A DNA stretch of 64,000 bases, from the NCBI GenBank assembly GCA_021792615.1, contig JAJYUJ010000003.1:1-64000 (forward strand), read 5' to 3'. A program made the position numbers and the translations under genes. Every line of letters starts with the position of its first letter. Position 1 is the first letter of the stretch. This DNA is from a bacterium (GTDB taxonomy: Bacteria; JAMCPX01). Shown piece by piece: positions 1-7,936 of the stretch. A model generated the notes under the pieces. It saw only the letters and a program-made list of their open reading frames with translations. It did no database searches and had not been told where the DNA came from.

Positions 1-21
1 GATTAAATATGTTTTGTTGTG

Positions 22-300
22 TTATAACTTTTGAATAAACCGGTCTGCATCTTTTTTGTTTATAACCCGGAGAAGTATAACTTTTTTTCCCTCGATCATG
101 TAAAACACCCTGAATTTATCCACCCTTAGCCTGTAAAAATTCCTCTGTGTTCCTTTTAGCTTTTTTATCAGTTTGCCGCGCGGGAATGGATTTTCCTCAA
201 GCACTTTAAGGGCGTTGAGAATATGCCTGCTTATATGATCGTCAAGGCTGTTAAAGTCTTTTACTGCCTCAGGGGCAAGTATAATCTTAAACTCATCCAC
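22..300 (-). CDS. RelE/ParE-superfamily toxin
   Basis: Predicted toxin of a type II toxin-antitoxin pair, 92 aa, the normal size for RelE/ParE proteins. The compact fold is recognisable from the basic central strand around residues 50-70 (RNFYRLRVDKFRVFY) and the C-terminal strand ending RVINKKDAD, both typical of the family. RelE members cleave mRNA on the ribosome and ParE members poison gyrase; the sequence alone does not say which applies here. The gene starts inside the end of the upstream antitoxin gene (8-base overlap), the usual translationally coupled antitoxin-first order. It is probably repressed through the operator in front of the antitoxin. Family assignment is good; the target is unknown. 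Confidence 0.85.
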   Translation of the reverse strand: MDEFKIILAPEAVKDFNSLDDHISRHILNALKVLEENPFPRGKLIKKLKGTQRNFYRLRVDKFRVFYMIEGKKVILLRVINKKDADRFIQKL

Positions 301-556
301 GTTTTTTTGTTCTTCCGGAAAGATACTTCTTTAACGTGATGCCGCCTTTTTGGTTGTATTCATGTGCAGCCTTTTCAAGTGAGGACAGGAGAACAGGGCT
401 CTGCTCAAGCCGATAATCCTCAAAGTCCTCTTCGGATATGGCGGTTATTACCGCCCTCGGCTTGCTCCTTGACATAATAACTACGGTCTCCTTCTCGGCC
501 TTCCTAAGGATTTCAGAGGTATTATTCTTAAGCTCCCTTACATTTGCAAACTTCAT
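293..556 (-). CDS. Phd/YefM-type antitoxin
   Basis: Antitoxin partner of the RelE-like toxin, 87 aa. The N-terminal half (MKFANVRELKNNTSEIL, then VVIMSRSKPRAVI at about residues 25-38) is the Phd/YefM DNA-binding dimerisation module. The C-terminal half is charged and presumably wraps the toxin. The start is fixed by a good ribosome-binding site (AAGGAG) six bases upstream. It lies immediately downstream of a sigma-70-like promoter whose spacer is a palindrome, consistent with autoregulation by the antitoxin or toxin-antitoxin complex. Family known, pairing inferred from adjacency and overlap. Confidence 0.85.
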   Translation of the reverse strand: MKFANVRELKNNTSEILRKAEKETVVIMSRSKPRAVITAISEEDFEDYRLEQSPVLLSSLEKAAHEYNQKGGITLKKYLSGRTKKRG

Positions 557-571
557 GGCATTCTCCTTATA

Positions 572-615
572 GCTACATTCGTAGCCACTATTACATACTT
601 ATAGTATGCTGTCAA
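572..615 (-). promoter_or_regulatory. Promoter and palindromic operators of the RelE/Phd pair
   Basis: On the minus strand TTGACA (610-615) is followed after 16 bases by TAATAG (588-593). The spacer contains the perfect palindrome CATACTTATAGTATG (594-608), and a second palindrome, GCTAC-ATTC-GTAGC (572-585), overlaps the expected transcription start. Two dyads around one promoter is the arrangement expected for conditional cooperativity in toxin-antitoxin operons. Motifs are seen directly; binding by this antitoxin is inferred. Confidence 0.6.
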
Positions 616-779
616 ATTCCAAATTATTCAATGCACCATTTAACAATTCATTACTGTTTTGGCATACAAAAAACGCGATATGATCAAAATCCCTTTGTCC
701 AATGTCAAGGCTGCCACCTACTCCCTCTCAATTTCGAGGAGCAGCTTCTTAGCGCTGCGACGAAGCAATCCGTTAGTTT

Positions 780-882
780 ACCCCGTTAGAAAGCTACACC
801 ATTTATGGTGGGGTCAAAAAGATAATTGTTAAATGCCTTAAAGAAAGGGAGTGGTTTAAAGCCACATCCTTTCTAACGGGGT
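780..882. repeat. 103-base inverted-repeat element with nested hairpins
   Basis: The 578-base gap between the two toxin-antitoxin pairs holds no convincing gene. It contains a 14-base perfect inverted repeat ACCCCGTTAGAAAG (780-793) / CTTTCTAACGGGGT (869-882). Between the arms lie two smaller hairpins: CACCAT-TT-ATGGTG (797-810) and GTGG...CCAC (851-865). This architecture resembles a REP/MITE-like palindromic unit or an attachment-like remnant. No transposase is adjacent and no second copy was noticed in the window. The rest of the gap, apart from the promoters, shows nothing recognisable. Confidence 0.55.
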
Positions 883-1099
883 TTGATTTCTTTTCTTTGT
901 CATTTTGTACTTGATACGGAATCCAGATTCTTTTAAAAATAAAAGTGTCTTATCTCACGATTGACCATTTCCCCAACAAGTTTCAGATCTTATAGAGCGG
1001 TTTGAAAAAAACCAGCAGTTATTTATCAAAATGAAAGATATAACCCCGTTTCTCTTCCTGACATTTTCACTTGGCTATCACAATTCATAAACAGATGTA

Positions 1100-1131
1100 T
1101 TGACAATGTAACTACCGATGTCATATATAGT
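1100..1131 (+). promoter_or_regulatory. Promoter of brnT, probably leaderless
   Basis: TTGACA (1100-1105) is followed after 18 bases by TATATA (1124-1129), overlapping TATAGT (1126-1131). The brnT ATG begins only five bases after the -10 box and there is no Shine-Dalgarno sequence, so transcription would start at or next to the ATG. Seen in sequence; leaderless use is inferred. Confidence 0.5.
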
Positions 1132-1134
1132 ATT

Positions 1135-1428
1135 ATGCAATTTGAGTGGGATGAGAATAAGAGCAAAAGTAACATTAAAAAACATAAGATATCTTTTGCA
1201 GAAGCCAGGACAGTGTTTGATGATCCGCTGCATATTTCTATTCTCGATAAGCGGTTCGACTATTTCGATGAAAGATGGATCACTTTTGGAGCAACACAAA
1301 GTGGCAAAATTATCGCTGTCGATCATCTCTACTTTCTCGCCGATGACGGGGATGAACACATAAGAATAATAACAGCAAGGAAGGCTACAAAAAGGGAGTG
1401 TGAGCAATATGAAGAAATTAACCATTAA
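1135..1428 (+). CDS. brnT: BrnT-family ribonuclease toxin (DUF497)
   Basis: Toxin of a BrnT/BrnA type II module, 97 aa, normal length. The N-terminus MQFEWDENKSKSNIKKH is the hallmark of the BrnT (DUF497) family. The segment with FDERWITFG, HLYFLADDGDEHIRIITARKAT is the RelE-like RNase core, with the usual IRIITARKAT strand near residues 76-85. Known BrnT proteins inhibit translation by RNA cleavage and are neutralised by BrnA. The gene overlaps the 5' region of the antitoxin gene, toxin first, which is the typical brnT-brnA order. No ribosome-binding site precedes the ATG; see the promoter entry. Confidence 0.88.
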   Translation: MQFEWDENKSKSNIKKHKISFAEARTVFDDPLHISILDKRFDYFDERWITFGATQSGKIIAVDHLYFLADDGDEHIRIITARKATKRECEQYEEINH

Positions 1429-1657
1429 AGAGAAAGAAGATTTCGTGCTCAAGAAAGAGTACGATCTTTCAAAGGGCATAAGGGGCAGGTTTTATATACC
1501 GAAGAAAGTTTCCACAACTATAAGGATCGACGATGATATGATATTGCTTTTCAAGAAGCTCGCAACGGAGACAAAAATCGGATACCAGACCCTTATCAAT
1601 ACGGCACTCAGAGAATACTCCAGGAAAATACGGAAAAAAGCTGTAAAAGCCGGCTGA
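1409..1657 (+). CDS. brnA: BrnA-family antitoxin
   Basis: Antitoxin partner of BrnT, about 82 aa. The C-terminal half (TTIRIDDDMILLFKKLATETKIGYQTLINTALREY) is a ribbon-helix-helix DNA-binding module of the kind used by BrnA for autorepression. The N-terminal half is basic and likely contacts the toxin. An in-frame GTG nine bases upstream is possible, but the GGGAG at 1394-1398 is correctly spaced for the ATG and too close to the GTG, so the ATG was chosen. It overlaps the end of brnT by about 20 bases, indicating coupled translation. Confidence 0.83.
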   Translation: MKKLTIKEKEDFVLKKEYDLSKGIRGRFYIPKKVSTTIRIDDDMILLFKKLATETKIGYQTLINTALREYSRKIRKKAVKAG

Positions 1658-1797
1658 ACCTCTGTTATATTTTAAGGGTCCCGTTCAATTTGCTGACGAG
1701 AAGACATGTGGCCTGTCCTTGAATTGGGCATTGTAGAGAACCGGGGTTGCACCTATTGCCGTCCTGGATCCATTGTGCGGTTAATGGATGACGATTA

Positions 1798-2526
1798 ATG
1801 AACGATGATTATATGAAAAGTAGCGACCCTGAAGTTGACCATACTCATGTCAATATAAAACTACTTGCGGTGCAAACCGCCGGTATCTTTATCGTCTTTT
1901 CATTGGCTTTATTTCTTCCGGCTGGCACCATCGCATGGCTTGCAGGATGGGTCTTTGTCGTGCTGTTCTTTGGCTTTTATCTTGCTGTCTCTTTATGGCT
2001 ATTCCGGCACAACCCTGGATTGCTGCAAGAACGTACGCACCTGTGGACTTCCGACCAGCAAGGCTGGGACAAGGTGTTTTTCCCCCTGCTTCAGGTATTT
2101 ATCTTTGTATGGTTGATTTTCATATCGGTTGATGCAGTTCGCTTTCGCTGGTCACCGCTGCCAGTCTGGCTGCAATTGGCAGGGGCGATTGCGCTGGTGT
2201 GCTCGTTCTACCTCTTTTTCCTGACGTTTCGGGAGAACACTTTTCTGTCACCCGTAGTACATATTCAGGAAGAACGGGGACAAAAGGTGATCTCAACGGG
2301 TCCATATCATTACGTGCGGCATCCTATGTATTCCGCCATGGGTATCTTTTTTCTTGGGACACCCCTCTTGCTGGGATCGGGGTATGGAGTCCTCATTGGG
2401 CTGATTCTTGTGGTCGCAATTGCATGGCGGGCGGTGATGGAAGAGCGTATGCTGCGGGAGGAACTGTCCGGCTATGCAGCTTATATAACCCAGGTAAAAT
2501 ATCGTCTCATCCCACATGTCTGGTAA
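1798..2526 (+). CDS. Isoprenylcysteine carboxyl methyltransferase-family membrane protein
   Basis: Integral membrane methyltransferase of the ICMT/phospholipid methyltransferase superfamily, 242 aa. About five hydrophobic segments are visible from residue 20 on. The diagnostic SAM-binding region is present near the C-terminus: GPYHYVRHPMYSA (about residues 162-174), followed by EERMLREELSGYAAY. Bacterial relatives methylate lipids or small acceptors rather than prenylated proteins; the substrate cannot be read from the sequence. The gene is monocistronic between the BrnTA module and the convergent Kdo operon. The ribosome-binding site is weak, and an ATG five codons downstream is an alternative start. 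Confidence 0.75.
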   Translation: MNDDYMKSSDPEVDHTHVNIKLLAVQTAGIFIVFSLALFLPAGTIAWLAGWVFVVLFFGFYLAVSLWLFRHNPGLLQERTHLWTSDQQGWDKVFFPLLQVFIFVWLIFISVDAVRFRWSPLPVWLQLAGAIALVCSFYLFFLTFRENTFLSPVVHIQEERGQKVISTGPYHYVRHPMYSAMGIFFLGTPLLLGSGYGVLIGLILVVAIAWRAVMEERMLREELSGYAAYITQVKYRLIPHVW

Positions 2527-2624
2527 AGAAAAATATAACTAAAATGCAAGAAAGGCCCGGATCTAACTGTTGATAGCAGCGTGATAAGGGCAATTCCCGA
2601 ATCGTCCCTGCAGTATTGGGAGTG

Positions 2625-3614
2625 CTATACGATCCCGGCCTTCAGTATGTCATGGAGGTGGATTATGCCGATGGGCTTATCTTTATCTCCATTGCTGGTC
2701 ACGAACAGGGAGGTTATCGAGTATGTTTCCATAATGTTCAGAGCCTTTACTGCGAGAGCATTTTTCTCTATGCGTTTCGGGCTTTGTGTCATTATCTCCG
2801 AGGCTGTTTTTTCCAGCAGATCCGGATATTTCGCCAGTGCCCTTCTGAGATCACCGTCTGTTACGATGCCTGCAAGCCTGTCTTTTGAATCATAAACGCC
2901 CGTCAGTCCCATTCGTTTCGATGTAATCTCGACCAGCACATCTTTCATCTTTGTGTTTGTATAAACGGAAGGTATCTCTTCGCCGGTATGCATAAGATTT
3001 TCCACCTTGGTGAGGAGCTTCTTACCGAGTGCCCCTCCCGGATGGAACATGGCAAAATCATCTTTTGTAAAACCCATTTTCAGGAGCAGGACAACTGCAA
3101 GAGCATCTCCTATGGCAAGCTCTGCCGTTGTGCTTGCAGTCGGTGCAAGTCCAAAGGGGCATGCCTCTTTTTCTACCGGTACATGGATGATGACGTCTGC
3201 GCCCTGTGCAAGCGTTGATGTCTTATTCCCGACAATGGCTATAAGTTTTATCCCGAGTCTTTTGACGAAAGGGATGATCTTCAGTACCTCTTCCGATTCG
3301 CCGCTGTTGGATAGCGCTATCAGAATGTCGTCCTTATCCAGTATGCCGAGGTCCCCGTGCGCTCCCTCGGACGGATGCAGATAGTACGTGGGTGTACCGG
3401 TGCTTGTCATCGTCGATGCGATCTTTTGTCCAACGAGTCCCGATTTCCCGATGCCGGTTATGACCACTTTGCCCTTTGTGGCAAGGATCGCTTCTACCGC
3501 GATCAAGAATTGTCCGTCGATATGGTTTATAAGCCTGCTGACCGTATCGGCTTCTATCTTCAGTACCTTTTTTGCCTCTTTGAGAACATCAATCTTTTTT
3601 GACGATTTCATCAA
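2625..3614 (-). CDS. kdsD: Arabinose-5-phosphate isomerase (KpsF/GutQ/KdsD family)
   Basis: Interconverts ribulose 5-phosphate and arabinose 5-phosphate, the first step of Kdo synthesis for lipopolysaccharide. The 329 aa length is normal. Residues 45-180 form an SIS sugar-isomerase domain (GIGKSGLVGQKIASTMTSTG, HPSEGAHGDLG, SNSGESEE). The C-terminal 120 residues are a pair of CBS domains (RMGLTGVYDSKDRLAGIVTDGDLRR and SITSLFVTSNG). Last gene of the kdsB-pyrG-kdsA-kdsD operon: its start overlaps the end of kdsA by about 25 bases. The first two codons are both Met, so the start may be three bases shorter. No clear terminator follows. Confidence 0.93.
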   Translation of the reverse strand: MMKSSKKIDVLKEAKKVLKIEADTVSRLINHIDGQFLIAVEAILATKGKVVITGIGKSGLVGQKIASTMTSTGTPTYYLHPSEGAHGDLGILDKDDILIALSNSGESEEVLKIIPFVKRLGIKLIAIVGNKTSTLAQGADVIIHVPVEKEACPFGLAPTASTTAELAIGDALAVVLLLKMGFTKDDFAMFHPGGALGKKLLTKVENLMHTGEEIPSVYTNTKMKDVLVEITSKRMGLTGVYDSKDRLAGIVTDGDLRRALAKYPDLLEKTASEIMTQSPKRIEKNALAVKALNIMETYSITSLFVTSNGDKDKPIGIIHLHDILKAGIV

Positions 3615-4422
3615 TCACCTTTATGGTCTTCAATAATTTATTTAACCTGTCCAACCGCAGCGAGTTCGCGCCGTCGCTCAGGGCTTTTTGAGGATGCGGG
3701 TGCACCTCGAGAAAGAGACCGTCGATACCGACTGCAGCTGCTGCTTTTGCAAGCACTTCGATATATTCTTTCTGTCCGCCGGAAACCCCTCCTGCTGCGG
3801 ACGGCAATTGCACGCTGTGTGTAGCATCGAATACGACGGGATAACCAAAATCCCTCATGATGGGTATGACGCGGAAATCATTCACCAGCATATTATACCC
3901 GAAGGTGTATCCGCGTTCGGTGAGGATTATCTTATGGTTCCCGGTTGATTCAATCTTCTGGATTGCGTGCCTGATGTCCCAGGGTGCCATGAATTGCCCT
4001 TTTTTTATATTTACGATCCTGCCTGTTTCTCCTGCAGAAACCAGCAGGTCGGTCTGTCTGCTCAAAAAGGCCGGTATCTGGATTATATCCAGGACCTGCG
4101 CTGCAGCCTCTATTTGCTCCGTACTGTGAACGTCAGAAAGTATCGGAAGGTTGTAGGTTGTTTTTACCTTTGATAATATTTCAAGTCCTTTTTTCAGGCC
4201 CGGGCCCCTGAATGAGTTAATGGACGTTCTGTTCGCCTTGTCATACGAAGCCTTGAAAATAAGCTCAATGCCCAGCTCTGATGTGATGGATTTGAGCTGT
4301 CCGGCAATACGCAGCGTCATGGTTTCGCTCTCTATGACGCACGGGCCGGCAATGAGAACAACCCTGTTGTTCCCGCCAATCCTGAGTCCGTTTATGTTGA
4401 GCGTTTTGACAGTTACCGGCAT
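3589..4422 (-). CDS. kdsA: 3-deoxy-8-phosphooctulonate synthase
   Basis: Condenses arabinose 5-phosphate with phosphoenolpyruvate to give Kdo 8-phosphate. About 277 aa, the family norm. Recognisable segments are VLIAGPCVIES near the N-terminus, FKASYDKANRTSINSFRGPG, PILSDVHS, and DATHSVQLPSAAGG with the conserved phosphate and PEP contacts. A longer in-frame reading upstream would run 100 bases into pyrG. The ATG at MPVTVKTL is preferred because it sits eight bases after the pyrG stop with an AAAGAG sequence in front and matches the usual N-terminus. Confidence 0.95.
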   Translation of the reverse strand: MPVTVKTLNINGLRIGGNNRVVLIAGPCVIESETMTLRIAGQLKSITSELGIELIFKASYDKANRTSINSFRGPGLKKGLEILSKVKTTYNLPILSDVHSTEQIEAAAQVLDIIQIPAFLSRQTDLLVSAGETGRIVNIKKGQFMAPWDIRHAIQKIESTGNHKIILTERGYTFGYNMLVNDFRVIPIMRDFGYPVVFDATHSVQLPSAAGGVSGGQKEYIEVLAKAAAAVGIDGLFLEVHPHPQKALSDGANSLRLDRLNKLLKTIKVIDEIVKKD

Positions 4423-4429
4423 GGTGCAT

Positions 4430-6034
4430 TCATCTCTTTGCGGGTCTTCTTGCTGAAGCCTTGATGAATTGAACAAAAAGTGGATGAGGGGTAATAGGCC
4501 TTGACTTGAACTCCGGGTGGAACTGGCAGCCAAGAAACCACGGATGGTTCTTCAACTCTATGATTTCGACCAGCTTCTTTTCCGGGTATTCACCGCTTAT
4601 AACCAGGCCCTTCGCTATGCAATCCTCCCTGTAATCGTTGTTGAATTCGTATCTATGCCTGTGCCTTTCGTATATGATTTCTTTACCATAAGCCCTTGCC
4701 GCATGTGTACCGGGCTTGATCTTGCATTCGTAGGCGCCCAGTCTCATGGAGCCGCCGAGCTGCTTGCTGCTTTTTTGTTCCGGCATCAGGTCTATCACCG
4801 GATTTTTTGTTCTTGGATCAAACTCGCTGCTGTTTGCGTCTTTAATGCCCAGGACGTGGCGCGCAAATTCAATAACCGCGATCTGCATGCCCAGACATAT
4901 CCCGAAGTAGGGTATCTTCTTTTCGCGAGCATACTTTGCGGCGAGTACCTTGCCTTCTATTCCCCTGTTACCGAAACCTCCGGGGACGAGGATGCCGTCG
5001 ACATCATTTAAAAACTTTGCAGGGCCTTCCTTCTCTATCTCTTCCGAGTCTATGTACCGGTGGTTGATCTTTACGCTGTTGGCAATGCCTCCATGTGTCA
5101 GTGCCTCATGAAGGCTTTTATACGAGTCTCTCAAATGAACGTATTTACCCACAATACCGATGGTCACCTCATCCTTTATACCAGCGGTCTTCTTCGACAG
5201 GGACTCCCATCTTGAAAGGTCCGGAGCGCCCGTCCAGATGTGGAGCTTCTCGATGATTTTTTCATCGAGCCCCTCGTTGTGGAATTCGACCGGGACATCG
5301 TAGATGGATTCCACGTCTATGGCGGCGATCACGGCGTCTTGATCGACATCGCTGAAGAGTGAAATCTTCGCCTTCAGGTCTTTATCGATATGCCGGTCTG
5401 TCCTGCAGAGGAGGATATCGGGTTGAATCCCTATCGCCCTGAGTTCTTTTACGGAGTGCTGCGTCGGCTTGGTTTTGAGTTCACCGGAACCCTTGATATA
5501 GGGTACCAGGGTAAGATGTACATACAAAACATTCTCGGGACCGACATCCTTTTTGAGCTGCCGTATCGCCTCAAGGAACGGGAGGCTCTCGATATCACCT
5601 ACGGTACCGCCGATCTCGATGATGGCGATATCCTTGCCCTTGGCATTTTCCCTTATCCTGCGTTTAATCTCATCCGTTATATGGGGAATGACCTGCACCG
5701 TACCGCCGAGGTACTCGCCCTTCCTCTCTTTATTGATGACCGTGTCGTAGACCTGTCCTGCCGTTACATTGTTGGAATGCGTTATGCTGATGTTGGTAAA
5801 CCGTTCATAATGGCCGAGATCGAGGTCTGTCTCTGCTCCGTCTTCGGTGACAAACACCTCTCCATGCTGATACGGGTTCATTGTTCCCGGATCGACATTG
5901 ATATAGGGATCAAGTTTTTGCAGGGTTACATTCAGTCCCCGTGCCTGCAACAGGGCTGCAATGGAAGACGATGCGATTCCCTTGCCGAGAGAAGATACGA
6001 CTCCCCCCGTAACGAATATAAATTTTGATTTCAT
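4430..6034 (-). CDS. pyrG: CTP synthase
   Basis: Makes CTP from UTP, ATP and glutamine; 534 aa, full length. The N-terminal synthetase domain starts [17 protein letters not shown]. The C-terminal glutamine amidotransferase domain shows the catalytic Cys in [13 protein letters not shown] and the His/Glu pair in [13 protein letters not shown]. It sits between kdsB and kdsA, a conserved arrangement that supplies the CTP used by KdsB to activate Kdo. Its ATG overlaps the kdsB stop by four bases, so translation is coupled. Confidence 0.97.
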   Translation of the reverse strand: MKSKFIFVTGGVVSSLGKGIASSSIAALLQARGLNVTLQKLDPYINVDPGTMNPYQHGEVFVTEDGAETDLDLGHYERFTNISITHSNNVTAGQVYDTVINKERKGEYLGGTVQVIPHITDEIKRRIRENAKGKDIAIIEIGGTVGDIESLPFLEAIRQLKKDVGPENVLYVHLTLVPYIKGSGELKTKPTQHSVKELRAIGIQPDILLCRTDRHIDKDLKAKISLFSDVDQDAVIAAIDVESIYDVPVEFHNEGLDEKIIEKLHIWTGAPDLSRWESLSKKTAGIKDEVTIGIVGKYVHLRDSYKSLHEALTHGGIANSVKINHRYIDSEEIEKEGPAKFLNDVDGILVPGGFGNRGIEGKVLAAKYAREKKIPYFGICLGMQIAVIEFARHVLGIKDANSSEFDPRTKNPVIDLMPEQKSSKQLGGSMRLGAYECKIKPGTHAARAYGKEIIYERHRHRYEFNNDYREDCIAKGLVISGEYPEKKLVEIIELKNHPWFLGCQFHPEFKSRPITPHPLFVQFIKASARRPAKR

Positions 6035-6789
6035 AATACCTTCCTTTCTTTCTTTAAAAAAGCCTTTGCCCTTTTCAAATCCGAAGCCGTATCAATGCCG
6101 GCCGGCGGATTACCGGTAACAGCAACCATAATTTTGTATCCGTTCTCGAGCAGCCTTAATTGTTCGAGCATTTCCATCTTCTCGAGCAGCGACTGCTTCA
6201 TGCGTACAAACTCCAGCAATGCCTCGCGCCTGAATATGTAGATACCGATATGTCTGTAATGTCCCCCGGGCCTTTTGACAAGCTTTCCTTTATCGTCCCG
6301 GGTGAAGGGAATGGGAAAACGCGAAAAATAAAGTGCATACCCCTGTTTATCAACGACGACCTTTACATTGTTCGGATTATCGAGTTCGTCAATGGATTTT
6401 ATCCTTGCCGCAAGCGTTACAACGGGTATATCCTTGTTTGACTGTGCCAATTCCAATGCTCTGTCAAAGAGGGAAGGTTTCAGAAAAGGCTCATCACCCT
6501 GCAGGTTCATGATAAGTCCGCTGTCTATGTCCTTTGCAACGTATGCTATCCTGTCTGACCCGCTCTTTATATTTCTAGGTGTCATTCTGCATTCGCCGCC
6601 GAAGCTTTTTACTGCCTCCTCTATACGCCGGTCATCGGTTGCAACGATTACCCGGTCCGCGTGCTTTGACGCCGATGCATTCTCATAAACATGTTGAATG
6701 ATAGTTTTGCCACCCAATTTTAGAAGGGGCTTTCCCGGCAGCCGCTTTGAACCGTAACGTGCGGGTATTATTATAGCAACCTTATCCAT
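6031..6789 (-). CDS. kdsB: CMP-Kdo synthetase (3-deoxy-manno-octulosonate cytidylyltransferase)
   Basis: Activates Kdo with CTP to CMP-Kdo for lipid A decoration; 252 aa, normal. The N-terminal nucleotide-binding motif [23 protein letters not shown] (about residues 97-103) and [14 protein letters not shown] are diagnostic. First gene of the operon. It has no Shine-Dalgarno sequence, and the promoter is so close that the mRNA probably begins at the ATG. Confidence 0.96.
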   Translation of the reverse strand: MDKVAIIIPARYGSKRLPGKPLLKLGGKTIIQHVYENASASKHADRVIVATDDRRIEEAVKSFGGECRMTPRNIKSGSDRIAYVAKDIDSGLIMNLQGDEPFLKPSLFDRALELAQSNKDIPVVTLAARIKSIDELDNPNNVKVVVDKQGYALYFSRFPIPFTRDDKGKLVKRPGGHYRHIGIYIFRREALLEFVRMKQSLLEKMEMLEQLRLLENGYKIMVAVTGNPPAGIDTASDLKRAKAFLKKERKVL

Positions 6790-6795
6790 GTATCC

Positions 6796-6824
6796 ATATT
6801 AAATGTGTGTTTAAAACAAGTCAA
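6796..6824 (-). promoter_or_regulatory. Promoter of the kdsB-pyrG-kdsA-kdsD operon, probably leaderless
   Basis: On the minus strand TTGACT (6819-6824), a 17-base spacer and TAATAT (6796-6801) form a near-consensus sigma-70 promoter. Only six bases separate the -10 box from the kdsB ATG, putting the expected transcription start on the A of the ATG. Confidence 0.65.
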
Positions 6825-6961
6825 GAATTGGGAAACCTTCCTGTAAAAGGCATTGCCTCCGATCCAATAAAACACACTGAAATTGTTGCAATGAGCATTT
6901 AAAATATGGTTAAGTGTTTCGTATATTGCATTTTATAAATTGATAAACAGAAGGGACATGA

Positions 6962-7828
6962 ATGAGCACAATTGATACCGTAACTATCTCATGTATTATG
7001 CCCGCATACAACGAAGAAAAAAATATTCAAAGGGTGTTGGATGTTGTATCGACCTATAGCAGGTTCAGCCAGGTCATCGTCATAGATGACGGCTCGGACG
7101 ACCGCACGACACAAATAGCAAAATCGTATCAGCAGGCTTGTCCTGTATTGAAGGTCATCACACTCCCGAAGAAGAACGGGAAGGCGGGCGTGATAAAGAG
7201 GGGTGTATTTGAAGCAAAGGGCGATCTTATCGTTATGCTTGATTCAGACCTGATCGGGTTGACCCATAGAAACATCGATGCATTGATTGAGCCGGTCGTC
7301 AGTAAAGAAGTAGATCAAACGGTCCTGGACAGGGCGGGGGACAGGACACCAATATGGGGCTGGACAAACTGCGCAAAATACTTCGGCGGCGAACGTGCCT
7401 TCTGGAAAAAGGATTTCCTCGGGATCGATATACCGGACAACGCAGGATATTTGCTCGAGATAACGAGCAACCTCCATTATATACAACAGGGCAAAACCAT
7501 CAGGACGATCTTTTGCAGTAACCTCTATACGGTCCACCAATTCAATAAAATGGACATGATCTCCGGCCTCAGGAATTATGTCCAGATGTCCGTGGATATC
7601 ATCAGACATGCAACCGTTCCGGGTTTTGTGAAACAGTTCTTTTTCATAGAGAACCAAAATACGCACGGGCTGTTTCTTTTTTATCGGGATCACCCTTCCT
7701 TAAGGCCTTTATCCGGATTGACCATCATGCTGTTCCATCTGGGAGACGGCATTTCCTGGTTCGTGTTGCTCAATATGCTCAAGCTCATAAAGCTGCCGGT
7801 CAGGCTTGTGCGTCATTTTACAAAATAA
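6962..7828 (+). CDS. Family 2 glycosyltransferase
   Basis: Likely cytoplasmic-face glycosyltransferase with a GT-A fold, 288 aa. The N-terminal signature is clear: SCIMPAYNEEKNI, VIVIDDGSDDRT, KNGKAG and the metal-binding MLDSDL at about residue 92. The C-terminal third is hydrophobic in places (LTIMLFHLGDGISWFVLLNMLKLI) and may sit on the membrane. A good ribosome-binding site (AAGGGA) precedes the ATG. Acceptor and sugar are unknown; location beside the Kdo operon makes an envelope glycan plausible but not shown. Monocistronic, convergent with the macAB operon. Confidence 0.8.
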   Translation: MSTIDTVTISCIMPAYNEEKNIQRVLDVVSTYSRFSQVIVIDDGSDDRTTQIAKSYQQACPVLKVITLPKKNGKAGVIKRGVFEAKGDLIVMLDSDLIGLTHRNIDALIEPVVSKEVDQTVLDRAGDRTPIWGWTNCAKYFGGERAFWKKDFLGIDIPDNAGYLLEITSNLHYIQQGKTIRTIFCSNLYTVHQFNKMDMISGLRNYVQMSVDIIRHATVPGFVKQFFFIENQNTHGLFLFYRDHPSLRPLSGLTIMLFHLGDGISWFVLLNMLKLIKLPVRLVRHFTK

Positions 7829-7917
7829 AGGAAAGGGTGTTCATCAAATGATGCAGCAGGCTTCTACGGTCATGCCTGCAGGTGAATGATCTTTATAATA
7901 AAATCCCTTACTGCAAG

Positions 7918-7935
7918 CTCCGGGGTGAACCGGAG
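7918..7935 (-). terminator. Hairpin at the end of the macB operon
   Basis: A perfect six-base stem CTCCGG / CCGGAG with a six-base loop lies immediately after the stop codon of the MacB permease gene. The T-rich stretch that follows on the minus strand is weak, so termination strength is uncertain. Confidence 0.45.
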
Positions 7936-7936
7936 T

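Noticed and set aside
544-789. An 81-codon open reading frame on the plus strand across the spacer before the inverted-repeat element.
   Set aside because: It starts inside the antitoxin gene, overlaps the antisense promoter and operators, lacks a ribosome-binding site and has no recognisable protein features.
5390-6028. A 212-codon plus-strand open reading frame.
   Set aside because: It lies antisense to pyrG, whose product is unmistakable; the reading is a shadow caused by codon composition.
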